The notes under the pieces were generated by a model. The model searched no databases. It saw only the letters and a program-made list of their open reading frames with translations, and had not been told where the DNA came from. A stretch of 64,000 nucleotides of DNA from Vitis vinifera (taxonomy: Eukaryota > Streptophyta > Magnoliopsida > Vitales > Vitaceae), in assembly GCF_030704535.1 (NCBI RefSeq), contig NC_081822.1, positions 2,471,001-2,535,000 of the forward strand, given 5' to 3'. Position numbers and translations under genes: made by a program. Of this stretch, positions 12,863-23,413 are shown piece after piece (position 1 is the first letter of the stretch; the number at the start of each line of letters is the position of its first letter).

Positions 12863-15338
12863 TTAATTGTACGTAAGTCTGTATACATGTGTGACAAATC
12901 TTCCAATTATGTTTTTGATAGGAAGGGGTCCCCTGTTGATCAAAGAAGGGCAAAGTTAGTTTTCTCAAATATCAAGTTAATAGAGCTTGTAGAGGAAGCA
13001 TTTGATTATGGGTAAAAAGGATATTGTACATCACAGGCAGTTTTTTAAGGGAAATAAGGCCCCTCTGTTAGGGGAATTTTCCATGGATGATCAAATGAGA
13101 TGAGTCGTTCAAAAAAATGATGAATTGTGGGAGGTGAGAATACTAACCATTCATGAGAGTCAGAGCTGTTATTGCGGTTGTCACCCAACACAAAAACATG
13201 ATCTTTAGGAACATACTGCAAACACAAAGCAAGGTGAAATTTTGCATAAAGCAGCAACAGTTCTGGATTGCAGCCTCCAAGAGAGAGTTGAGAAGAATGG
13301 AGGGAGCAGACCGAGCATATGGTGTACCGTCTGAGGCTCATGATGATCCCAAATGCAAACAAATGGGAATCGTGAAGCTTTCAGATGTCAACAACATGGA
13401 GTCAGCCAGGCTTCTTCATGTCCACACCCTTTATACCTTATCCAGTGACAAGGTGAACAGATTGCATGGAGAATTTAACTGGCTTTTTACAAATCATTTG
13501 CCCTTGGCAGTTCGAACCCCGTAATGTTGTTCAAGAACACACTTTGCTGGCACAATAGTGTAGTCCAATTGAAATATAAAAAGGGACAGATGGGGAGCTC
13601 ACGGTTAAGTCCAATATGTAATTTGGCTGCTCTAAGATAAAATCTTCAGTCTGGACATCCCCATTGACATAAAGGGACCCATCCCGAACCTGTACAAAAC
13701 CAGAAGAAAACAATTTATGGAAAGCACCTCCAATTGTTACAGGTCCCATAGATACATTGGATTGTTATGTAGTACAAAGTTCAATTCTCAAGTGAACTAG
13801 GCTCAATGCCATATCATTTATAAATGGCAGGCTACACATGATCTAGTTGACAGGAGGGGGGTTAGCAGAAATCTCCAATGAGACAGATACCGAAAAGATG
13901 ATTGCAAGAGCACCTCTCATTTGTCAATTCTAACCACAAGCTCCATAACACATAAAGACAGTTATGTAAAAGAGTTGCACCAGAGAAAAAAAAAATAACA
14001 ATCAAAGTGAAGTAGAGAAAAGGTTTTGTCAGCTTCTTGGGAGAGAGAAAGTAATAAATGTAATAATAAGGACAGGATTGCAAGTTAAGAAACCATCATA
14101 CCTCAACCAAGTCTCCTGCTCTTGCAACAACCCTCTTAATAAAGATTTCATCTTCACTGTGTCCTGGTAGCTGTGGACAACCAAGAACATAACAAATTTC
14201 AATGAAAGACTTGAGTGGAGTGAAGTGCAGATATGCAGTCAAGTTTTCTGCAATGTGGACAAACCCGTACTGGAGCTCTGAAAGTTACAATTTCATGAAT
14301 AGCAGGACGTCTGAAATAATATGACACCTGGAGAGGTTGGAAGAAAGCATCCTTAGTGTTAAGGAACCAAATGGCAATAACCATGACAATTATCACAAGC
14401 ATGATCTTAAAATTAGAAGCGCATAATCTAATACAAGATACTACCAATCAATTTTTAATGCCAATACACTTAGAGAGCTGGCAGCACAACCATTGGCAAC
14501 CAGTATATGTTCTGAATTTCAAAGTTCACAAACCTCCAGATAGAGCAAACAGCTGAAAAATCCATCTTCCAGCGGCTTTCTGAGAAAACTGAATATTGAT
14601 TGATATCTAGACTGATTAAGAACATAAAATTTTTTGAAGTGGCCCATGCTTGTGTAATTCACAAGTCATGCTTCTAGATCAAATGGCAGTGCCTGTAAAT
14701 TTCTTCTCAGACTACTGGGATGCTTCCAAGAAGTCAGATGTTTTAATATTTACCACCAGTATTTCAGAATTCAGATATTTGTCCAATTTCTAATAGAAGG
14801 ACACATCCATTGAAGTAATAACAGTAGTTCCTCTTGCACTTTTCTTCCACATTATTTATTCTTGTTATTCTTAAACTTAGCTGTCATAAATTCATAATCC
14901 AACATTTCCTTCTTTCCCAGGTTGGTTCTTTCAGAACTTGTGGAGAAGAAGTATGGTGTAGGTTTTTAGCTCATGTAGGTTTTTAAGAAAATAAGTTCTA
15001 AACCAGTTTTCTGAAAATATAATAATAATGATATAGAGGGGCACAAAAGCACAAGTTGTTGTGACCCCAAAGGTGAAAAAATGAATACAACACCAAATGG
15101 AAAGAAGATGCTCAAAAAAGATCAATATACTAAATTAAACAGGATTGAGGGAGGGGTAGAGGAGGAGAGTGAGGGAGTAAAAAAGAATATAATGATATAG
15201 TGGAGGGCAAAAAGCATGAGAAGTTGGAACAACAAAGGCAAGAGAATGAACAAAAATAGAGGACAAAATAATAAAAAATATACCAAAGAGAAAAAATAAA
15301 TAAATTGAGAGGGAGGAAGGATGGGTTGGGGAGGAGGA

Positions 15339-15369
<31 letters not shown>

Positions 15370-18300
15370 AAAGTGGAAATAATAGACCGTTTGATAAAAA
15401 GAACCGAAAGAGCAACATCTTTAGAAATGGCTCAATAGTCACTCTCCACAAGTTCATCAAACATATATATATTGTCTTCACTCAAGCCACTTCTAAGTAT
15501 TCCCACAAGGGAAAACAGTTTGATAAGTATCTACAGGACTACAAATCAAACACAGAACAGATCGCTAGAAAATGCAGCCTCATGATTTGTAGCCATATTC
15601 CAGAGACATGAGAAAATGAGGGAAATTATTAACTTCCTATTTGCAGAGGCATCCAAGAGCAACAATCAGTTGGATTGATTTTATCCCCTCACAAAATCAT
15701 CAATGATGTGGCACAGACTTCAACAATCAGCGGTCTAACTTGCCCAATAACTTCATTTCTATTATGTAATTGCAAAAACAGAACAACTAAAACCATTTAA
15801 TGATTTCCAACTTGAAAGAGAGTGCACTAAAATATGAAAGAGAATAATGAGAGTAATTTTTTTCCCTTTTTAGTCAAAATATCAATTCCAATAGGATAGT
15901 AATGGGTTAAGTCTCACGAATAACAATTTAATTTGTACAAACTAGCTGTACAAGTTGCCAAATAACTCATCAATGACATAATGATGAAGAAAATATAATT
16001 AGAACAATTGACTCCCAGAAGATATATGGAAACTAATGACTCAAACAATGATGAAGGAGAAGAGAAGACATCATAAATTTACCAGCTCCAGAAGGAAGTG
16101 CTTACAGGTCCTTACAGGTCCTTCTAGTCACTTCTTTTTCCAGGTATGTGTAAGTTTGTTAGAAAGAAAGGAGCAAAAGTAGAATGCCCACAAGTCGGTG
16201 CAGTCATTTCCTTTTTGTCGTATGCACATGTTCTCTAGAGTGAGGGAGAGAGATAGAGATCTCACAGCTTAGGGTATTCTCTTACAACTTACAAGGAAAT
16301 AAGTCCATTCACATGCCAGCCTTAAGGGTCATTTAGTTTAGAATATGGGAGTTTTAACTCCCAAAGAAAGGAACTTGTTCCAATAAAAGACGATAAAAGA
16401 AACAAATGAAATATATCCAAAATCACAAGAGTATGTTGAAACAAAAATCTAAGTGATTGAAAATAAAAAGTTGAGGTTGGGCAAAACTGAAAAAGAAATG
16501 CACAAGCATCATTCCTTGTCCCCTTGAACCACACGTGATACATACTAGATATCACTCTCAGAAGTTAAGCAAACAGGTTTCACTCTCCATGACAGAAACA
16601 TACAATGATTTGGAGTGATTTCATGCTATAATCCACTTGGAAGACATAAGCACAGATAACACATCAATTTCCAAATCTGTCAAGTTATGGCAAAAGTTCA
16701 AAGCCAAGGATAGAGGATGATTAAAGGTCAAGAATTGAAGAAATAGGGGAGTCCATAGACTTCGAAATCAGAAAGAGATATAGACACTGAGTTGGAAGCC
16801 TTTGATTAGCCACCTCACATTTCCCAGAAATGTGAAAAACTTCTACGACTAGATACCCACCCACAAGAAAAGATGTGAAAAACTCAAAGATATTTATAAG
16901 AAAAAAACTAATCAACAATAAATGAAATCAAGAATCCCAATAAAAATTTGTAATTCAATATGAAGACTACAGAAATCTAATCACCATTTAATGGGTATGT
17001 AGACTTCATGATTGCAATCATTATATGATTAAACTACAAGTCAAACAAGTTACTGGTTTAGCAATTTGGTAAATCAATGAAAACTTTTCATCAAATTTAT
17101 AAAGCTAAACGTATGATCTTCAATACTATTGCATGCCTAAGTCCTTCCAAGAACACAACCAATCATGAACCCAATTAACCTTTTTTTGGAAAAAAAACTA
17201 CTTGCAACATCATTGACACACCATAACATGAACTCAGATCAGAAAAAACAAATGCTTAACTTTTACCTTTTCCACAACGATTTCATCACCGAAAAGAAGA
17301 GTAGGGTGCATAGACATGGACACTACAAATCCAATTTCTATATACCTTGACTTTAAAGCCAGTTTCATCAAAAATCTCAAAAAATAATTAGTCCATAGCA
17401 AGAACTTCCAACTCTTGGACAGCACTCATCATGGGCAAGAAAGCATGATTGAATGCAGGTATGAACTAACTGCAGAGATTGGAGAAGAATCAAGAGAAAA
17501 GGAACAACAACAATAAGGAAAATTGAAATGCTTGGTTTTGACTTCCAAGGGATAAAATGGTTTGAAGCACTGATAGAATTCAAATACGATGAAAAGATCA
17601 GATAAAGAGAGAGTGAGGTTATGAGTGTTGATGAAATACACTATTTTATTTCAATAGCAGCCGGGTGCTGAATGAGAAGAAAGGTTGAATGGCGAGTCTT
17701 GAGAAGTGCACAGAAGGAGGCCAGGACAAACAACAACAGGAAGAAGAACTACTACAGGCACAATATATAGAGCTGTTTTGGGCCAACATAATTTTAGACT
17801 CCATTTGGATTGTGTAAATTGCGAGGCAAGGAATGAGAAAAAGGACAATGTTAAGGATGAGAAAAATAAAAAATAAGTCTTAAGCTTAAATTCTTTCACC
17901 AACTTCTCCAGTTTTATTCACCATATCAAATTAAGAATTTAAACATGCATAGATTTTCATATGATATCATTATATTTCAATTTCTTCCCCATTTTATATG
18001 GCAAAACAAACAAAATTTAAAATCCCTTCCTCTTTCCCTTAGTACTCCCTTGGATCTAGATTTGGCTGTTCTGGTGAAGGGGAAACCGGGTATTCGTTGA
18101 GCAGGACTTTCTCAGTGATCATGGAGTTCGTTCATGAGAAAACAATTATTCAAAAAAAAATCCAAAGATAATTAGAATTCAACACAAGGACTCCAAAAAT
18201 GTTCCCGTATCCCTATTTGAAGATAACATAAAAAAAATAAAAAAAATAAAAAAAAAACCACACCAATAAGAACTAATTCCTCGTCTCCGTGACTGCAATC

Positions 18301-18733
18301 AATCATCTACCAAAAGTCAACCAGAGTTGGGAGGTCTCGATTTCGATGAATCAATGCAAAAATCGTCATCAAAAGTTTAAACCTAAAACTATGGCATTCA
18401 CCTAGGCATTTTGAAGAACACATGGCAATCACAAATCCAATTCACCATATACTTAAAAGATCAAAAGACCACATGAAACACCAATAACGCTAACCAAATA
18501 CATACCCTTTCCATGAGGACTCGATCTTGGACATGAAGAGTGGGGTACATAGAGGAGGAACGTATGAAGCTAATTTCCGTAAACGTTGACCACAGAAGCA
18601 CCACCACTAAGCATCTCAAAAGCCCATCGAACCCAGGCCACCGAAGGAACTCCCAACTTTGACACGGCATCCACTGTAGCCACGAGTGCATGAACAGGAG
18701 CTGGTACAAGACAGAGGGTCTCAAGAAACTCAT
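12863..18733 (-). CDS. Type I signal peptidase, chloroplast processing peptidase-like
   Basis: Membrane-anchored serine protease of the S26 family that cleaves signal or thylakoid-transfer peptides. The plant PLSP class acts in plastid membranes. Exons on the minus strand: 18733-18506, 14327-14265, 14170-14102, 13689-13603, 13215-13148 and 12932-12863, giving 194 residues. All junctions are GT/AG with matching phases. One hydrophobic segment (about residues 36-57) precedes the catalytic box SSSMYPTL (Ser61). Then come VSYYFRRPAIHEIVTFRAP, the lysine box DEIFIKRVVARAGD (Lys109), a DGSLYVNG strand, the GDNRNNSSDS box (from Gly160) and WGPLPIKNIIGRF. The usual GD after the serine box is QD (HVQDRVLMER). 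No clear transit peptide precedes the membrane segment, so location is uncertain. Intron 1 is 4.2 kb and contains a second first-exon-like copy. The donor of exon 2 (CGG|GTTTGT) is my choice; CCA|GTACGG is an in-phase alternative. Confidence 0.85.
15340..15365. repeat. GA microsatellite in signal peptidase intron 1
   Basis: About thirteen GA units within the first intron, in a purine-rich stretch that runs from about 15,140. Confidence 0.9.
17267..17770 (-). pseudogene. Duplicated promoter plus first exon of the signal peptidase gene
   Basis: Inside intron 1, the minus strand repeats the arrangement of the real gene start: a TATATATT box (about 17,762-17,770) in the shared context CAGGCACAATATATAGAG, then a diverged leader, then a first-exon-like segment ending at a GT donor after 17,267. 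The segment encodes a membrane-like stretch followed by SMSMHPTLLFGDEIVVEK. It would join exon 2 in the same phase as the real first exon (VEK-VSYYF versus MER-VSYYF). No open frame from an upstream ATG was found: two in-frame TGA codons precede it, and an apparent 4-bp length difference (near 17,410-17,430) shifts the frame. It may be a decayed copy, or an exon used through an upstream acceptor. Confidence 0.6.
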
Positions 18734-18998
18734 TTTAAACTCGGAAATCGGAGGGTTAGCAGTCGACTACGACGGAAGCGGTGATCGTATAAAGCTCCCA
18801 ATTTAGCGGGAGAGTGGAAGACAGTGGTAACAAAACTACGCTGTTTCAGTCCGATGATCAGAAGTTTGAACAACCGATCATCGTGAAAATCACCGTCAGA
18901 AGAAGACGAATGCTGTCGAACACACTGGAATAGAGAGGGGAAGACAAGGATCAACACCAGATTAACCAAATCAGCAACAGAAACAACAACCACAGGCA

Positions 18999-19008
18999 TA
19001 ATATATAG
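18999..19008 (-). promoter_or_regulatory. TATA box of the signal peptidase gene
   Basis: Minus strand CTCTATATATTA, about 265 bp before the ATG at 18,733. The same motif with similar flanks occurs in the duplicated copy near 17,765, which supports its being a real promoter element. Confidence 0.55.
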
Positions 19009-19254
19009 AGAGTTTTGGGGGTTTATGAGAGGTTTTGAATTTCGAGGATATGGGGATTGCCATGGTGGTCGTGGTTCAACATCGAGATTGTTAGTGAACA
19101 ACAGCACGAAAAAATGGGGTAATGGGGATTTGTTGACTAGGGTGTTTCTTGCTGGCTAAGTTTCTACTTTCGGAGGATTTTGTCTGAAAGGCTGCTGACG
19201 TTGACTCACCCTCGTCACCTGGCTGACACCATTGGTAGAGCCGTAGAGGCGCAC

Positions 19255-19292
19255 ATTGGGCCAGACCCGGCCCAACTAGTCTTTGGGCTGCT
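19255..19292. promoter_or_regulatory. Cluster of site II (TGGGCC/T) motifs upstream of the signal peptidase gene
   Basis: Three motifs, TTGGGCCAG, CGGCCCAAC and TTTGGGCTG, lie within about 40 bp, roughly 250 bp upstream of the TATA box. Site II elements bind TCP factors and are frequent in promoters of plant housekeeping and organelle-related genes. Function here is inferred from the motif only. Confidence 0.4.
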
Positions 19293-19329
19293 ATGTGTTG
19301 ATGGTCCATTTGGGAATCCATTTCTCATT

Positions 19330-20335
19330 TTTTGTGATTACTTCTTAGTTATCTATCCACTAATTTAGTTCAAACATCAGGGGAAATGAATAAAATTAAC
19401 TCAATATATAATTAAAAAAATATGTTTTATTTTAAAATTTTGGGATGGTGTCGAGTTTAATCATCTCGCCTTTCCATCATATTAACATAAATTTTTATTT
19501 TGGCTTAGAACTAAGTACAAATATCACAAAATTAATTACAATTTTTTTCGATCATCATATGAAAAAAATTATCATTATCATTATAATGTTAAAAGTATGG
19601 ATTCATACATACCAATTAATATTTAAGAAGAATCATCTCAGCCTTTTTCTCATTATTAAGAAAAATATGCATTTTCAACCTTCGAAATTTGTAAAGTTAT
19701 TTGATTAATTTTTTTATTCATAGTGAAAAACATAATTTCCTTAGGTTGAAAAATTTTATTCAAAGGATTCCTCGATTGATAGAAAATTTAAACTAAATTT
19801 TGATGGATTGACATTAGAAAAATAAAAATGCATCAAGATAGATGATTAGAGGTTGTAATTAGGTCAATAATTGTATATATCTACCTCAATTAAGTTTTTT
19901 TTTTAAATAAAAATAATTCTTGATGAACTAACCAAAATACTATTGAAGTTAACATTATATAGAATTATACTACTAGACATCCTTAATTGTAATAAAAACT
20001 ATACTTTCAAACATTTCTAAGAGCGTTCAAAATAATAATTTCAAATATGTTTTTAGTATCCAACATCGCAAGTTTGGATGAAATTATTTTTTTTCTTTAA
20101 TTTATTTTTCACTTTTTCAAAATTAACTTTTAAAACACTTCTAAACTATTCATAACCAGGATTTTTAATTATCTTTATAATAATTTTTTTTTTGTCAAGA
20201 TTCATATAAATCACAAGTCCTAAAATATATTGATGTGGTCCAAACATTTAAAAAAAATGTTGGAATTAGTTTTAAATGTATTTTAAGTACTTTTTTGTTC
20301 ATTGACAATTTTTTGAAGGAAAAATTTTTGTTTTA
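19330..20335. other. AT-rich intergenic DNA
   Basis: No coding region, RNA gene or element end recognised. Confidence 0.5.
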
Positions 20336-20470
20336 AGTTATATTTGATTTTTGGAAAAATTGAGGGAAAATATGAAGAAAATAAAATAAAGTGAAAAATT
20401 AAAATGAAATAAAAAATAAATTTAAAATCAATAAATTATTTTTAAAAGTTATTTTAAATTCACTTCACTT

Positions 20471-21808
20471 TGTGAAACCAAGGTTTGGTTAATCTCGATT
20501 TTGATGATAACAAAAAAAAGTTTAGAACTAATGATTATGTTTCAAATGTGATTAAGAAAGACGATTTCGAAAGTGGCAATCACAAAGACAAATCAAGTCA
20601 AAGAGAAATCACGAAGAAGAAGATCACCTCAAAGAAAAGTGTTTTTCAATACCCAAACTTCATAAGATCTCTTTATAAGGTTGTTGGTGCACTAGGATTT
20701 CCATGCATTACATTCTTTACTTATACACCAAAATCATCCAAAAGTTATTTTATTTTAAATATTTTTAAAATTGGATGATTTCATATTTTTAACTAAAACC
20801 TTGTGTCAAGTGTTTTTTCAAACTTGTTTAAAAGGTTTTAAGTTGAAAAAGTTTGTTGTTAAGCCAAAAACGATTCAATCAGTTGAACTGGATGAAGAAT
20901 CGGTCGACCGTCAGCTCAACCGGTCGAGGTTCGGGTCGACCCCTAGCTCAACTGGTCAAGGGTGCAAGAAAACTTTCTCTTTATTTCAGAACGGTTGTTC
21001 AACCGATCAAGGTTGAACCTCAACTGGTTGAGGTCCGGTCGAGGTCCAACGGTCCAACGGTCGCCTACCAAGCATTAAATGCTAACGACTAGTCAATCGT
21101 TCAACCCCTAGCTCGACCGATCGAACCCCCAATGGCTAGTTTGGTTTTTTTTTTTCTTCTATAAAAATGCTCTAATCTTCATTGTTTGAATAACTTAATT
21201 TTCCCAAACATTTCTTGAATATAATTGAGCCTTGGAAAAGTGTTTTGAGTGCACCATTGTTCTAAAACTTGCATATCTTTAGTGCACCGTTCAATCATAA
21301 TTTTCTTGTATCATTTGAACTTAAAGTTTTTGTACTAGGATTTTGTGAGATCAATTATTTATATATCTTTGAGAGGAAGATTCTCGAGTGTGGGGTATCA
21401 CTTAAGGGGTTATTCAAGAGTGAGATATCTCTTGAGGTTTGTAAAGGGTGCTTGGAGCCAAAAGTCCAAGAGAGTGGATTGGAACCATAATCCAATTGTA
21501 TTACTTGAAGGTTTGAATTGGAAGCCTTGAATTAGTGGAACCTCAAGCTTGAGATTGAAGCTAGAGGAAAGTGGATGTAAGCCGGGTTGCGCCGAACCAC
21601 TATAAAATCTTGTGTTTGCATTCTCTCTTCCCTACTCTTTTACTTTATATGCAATTGTTTTTATATTGTTTTGTTTATATACTTGCATATAATTGTCTCT
21701 TGCATTCACATTGTTTATTTATTTTTATTTTTTAAAAAGACTATCACCCTATTTACCCCCCCTTTTAAGGTGATTATCATAGATTGAATTAGCCTAATTT
21801 TTTTAACA
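20471..21808 (+). repeat. 5' LTR of the deleted Copia element
   Basis: Runs from TGTGAAACCA to TTTTAACA. It contains a dense cluster of GGTCGA/TCGACC-like and CAACCGG-like motifs at about 20,895-21,130. Its 3' part (about 21,364-21,485 and 21,745-21,808) is repeated in the truncated 3' LTR. Confidence 0.8.
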
Positions 21809-21811
21809 ATT

Positions 21812-21825
21812 GGTATCAAAGCTAG
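21812..21825 (+). promoter_or_regulatory. Primer-binding site (initiator-Met tRNA type)
   Basis: TGGTATCAAAGCTA immediately inside the 5' LTR matches the plant initiator methionine tRNA 3' end pattern TGGTATCAGAGC with one change. Confidence 0.75.
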
Positions 21826-21859
21826 GTTTCTTGTTTAAGACTTAATCGTCTAAGAAGTA

Positions 21860-22037
21860 ATGGCTAATCTATCAAGTTCATCTCACATTGAAAGTTTTTC
21901 AACCACCCGACCTCCACTTTTCACGAGAACCAATTATTCCTATTGGAAAACTAAAATGACTAGGTTTTTCCAATCTACTAATCTTGATTTATGGGATGCC
22001 ATTGAAGATGATCCCCACATTCCTTCAATAACTTGGT
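21860..22037 (+). pseudogene. 5' fragment of Copia gag
   Basis: Starts at an ATG 51 bp after the LTR. It encodes a serine-rich start followed by PPLFTRTNYSYWKTKMTRF and a NLDLWDAIEDD stretch, as at the N-terminus of Copia capsid proteins (DUF4219/UBN2 type). Reading then runs directly into 3' LTR sequence, making a gag-LTR fusion frame that ends at 22,279. It is not a functional capsid gene. Confidence 0.7.
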
Positions 22038-22258
22038 ATATCTTTGAGATAAAGATTCTTAAGTGTGGGATATTACTTGAAGGGTTATTCAAAAGTGAGA
22101 TATCTCTTGAAGTTTGTAAAGGGTGCTTGGAGCCAAAAGTCCAAGATGGTGGATTGGAAAGTTTAATTTTTTTTTTTTTTAAAAAAAAAAAACCATCACC
22201 CTATTCACCTCCCTTTAGGGTAATTACCATAAGTTGGATTAGTTTAATTTTTCTAACA
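22036..22258 (+). repeat. Truncated 3' LTR of the deleted Copia element
   Basis: Matches the 5' LTR from TATATCTTTGAGA to GTGGATTGGA, skips about 260 bp, then matches its terminal 65 bp to TAACA. The deletion junction carries a T-run followed by an A-run (about 22,167-22,191). Confidence 0.75.
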
Positions 22259-22614
22259 CACTTTTTTTTTTTAATGTAAAGATTAAATAATTTTAAATTA
22301 TATAAATTTTAATTAATTTTAATTATATTGATTTTTTACCTACTTTTTCAAAGTGAAATAAAACATTAGAAAATTATTTTTCTTAACTTTTTCTTTTATT
22401 TTCTTAGTATTTTATTGGAACCAAATCTAACTTTAAAAATTATTTTTCAAAAAATAAAAAAATAAAAAAAGATCAGTGTTTGAAAAGAAAATTTTATTTT
22501 TATTTCTAGAACCAAATTTATTTATTCATTTTTTTTTCACTTTCTTTTCTCTTGGGTGCTTACAAAATAGTTGCATCCTCCGTTAGAGAAGAATAATGGG
22601 CAAAAAATTAATTT

Positions 22615-22934
22615 TGTTGTAAAATAAGGACAAATATAATGCAAATCAAAGTAGTAGAGATAAAATATATCTTACTTTGATATATAATATGGAAGAAAGA
22701 ATCAAAGAAGATAATTGAGAAAGTGAAAGAAAGAGAGAGATAGAGAATGAGAAGAAGAACTTTCTTCTTTTTCTCGAGTTGCTCTTACATGGGGGGGGGG
22801 ATGGGGGGGGGGGGGGGGGTAAGAAGCCTTTTATAGGCTTCATAATATGAACTCCCATTACTCATCTTAAAGATGAGTAAATGGAGTTCATAATGACCAT
22901 CAATGTGGTCATTCATTACTCTTCATTTACAACA
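22615..22934 (-). repeat. 3' LTR of the Copia element
   Basis: A 320-bp LTR, preceded on the minus strand by a purine-rich tract (CATCCAAGGGAGAG). It differs from the 5' LTR mainly by a G-run expansion at 22,791-22,819 and scattered substitutions. Confidence 0.9.
22791..22819 (+). repeat. Long G homopolymer tract in the 3' LTR
   Basis: A run of ten Gs, then AT, then about 17 Gs, where the sister LTR has only GGAGGGAT. It could form a G-quadruplex on the plus strand, or be an assembly or sequencing artefact. Confidence 0.8.
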
Positions 22935-23413
22935 CTCTCCCTTGGATGACCACCATATTAAAAGAATATGCATCATTAAAACCTTGCTAGTAAAAGACCC
23001 TATAGGAAAAACCTAGCGAAAGAAAAAGAGTACAATATTCTTTTCTTGGTATATTAGGACTACCTCGTTAAAAACCTTGCCAGTAAAACCAGTAAGACAA
23101 AACCTGGACGAAGGAAAAAAGAGTACAGTACACTAACACCCTTTTACAAGCATACTCTCCCTCATGTCGATATCCTTGAGTTGACGCATTTCAATCTTGT
23201 GTATTAACTTCTTGAATGTTGAGGTTGGCAATGATTTTGTAAATAAATCTGCTAGATTATCACTTGAGCGTATTTGTTGCACATCAATTTCACCACTCTT
23301 CTGGAGTTCATGTATATAAAAGAATTTTGGTGAAATGTGTTTAGTTCTATCTCCTTTAATATAACCCCTTGTTATTTGTGCAATGCATGCAACATTATTT
23401 TCAAATAATGTTG

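Larger units (their letters stand above)
20471..22258 (+). mobile_element. Internally deleted Copia-type LTR element
   Basis: A 1788-bp element bounded by TG...CA and flanked by perfect 5-bp target-site duplications CACTT (20,466-20,470 and 22,259-22,263). Order: a 1338-bp 5' LTR, a primer-binding site, the first about 60 codons of gag, then a truncated 3' LTR. Protease, integrase, reverse transcriptase and RNase H are absent, so it can only have moved with help, or it was shrunk after insertion. Confidence 0.85.
20336..22432. mobile_element. AT-rich MITE split by an LTR element
   Basis: The left end reads AGTTATATTTGATTTTTGG. The reverse complement of the right end reads AGTTAGATTTGGTTCC, which forms imperfect terminal inverted repeats. 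Without the LTR insertion and its duplicated CACTT, the host element would be about 300 bp. Size and composition resemble the MITE at 47,044-47,322. The target-site duplication of this outer element is not clear. Confidence 0.4.

Noticed and set aside
13495-13530. tRNA T-loop-like GTTCGAACCCC
   Set aside because: No acceptor stem, D-arm or anticodon arm at proper spacing. It lies in a signal peptidase intron.
15122-15611. Open frames around the purine-rich and GA repeat
   Set aside because: Low-complexity translation of a microsatellite within an intron.
18730-19107. Minus-strand frame extending upstream of the signal peptidase ATG
   Set aside because: It covers the promoter and leader including the TATA box, and is in a different reading frame from the enzyme.
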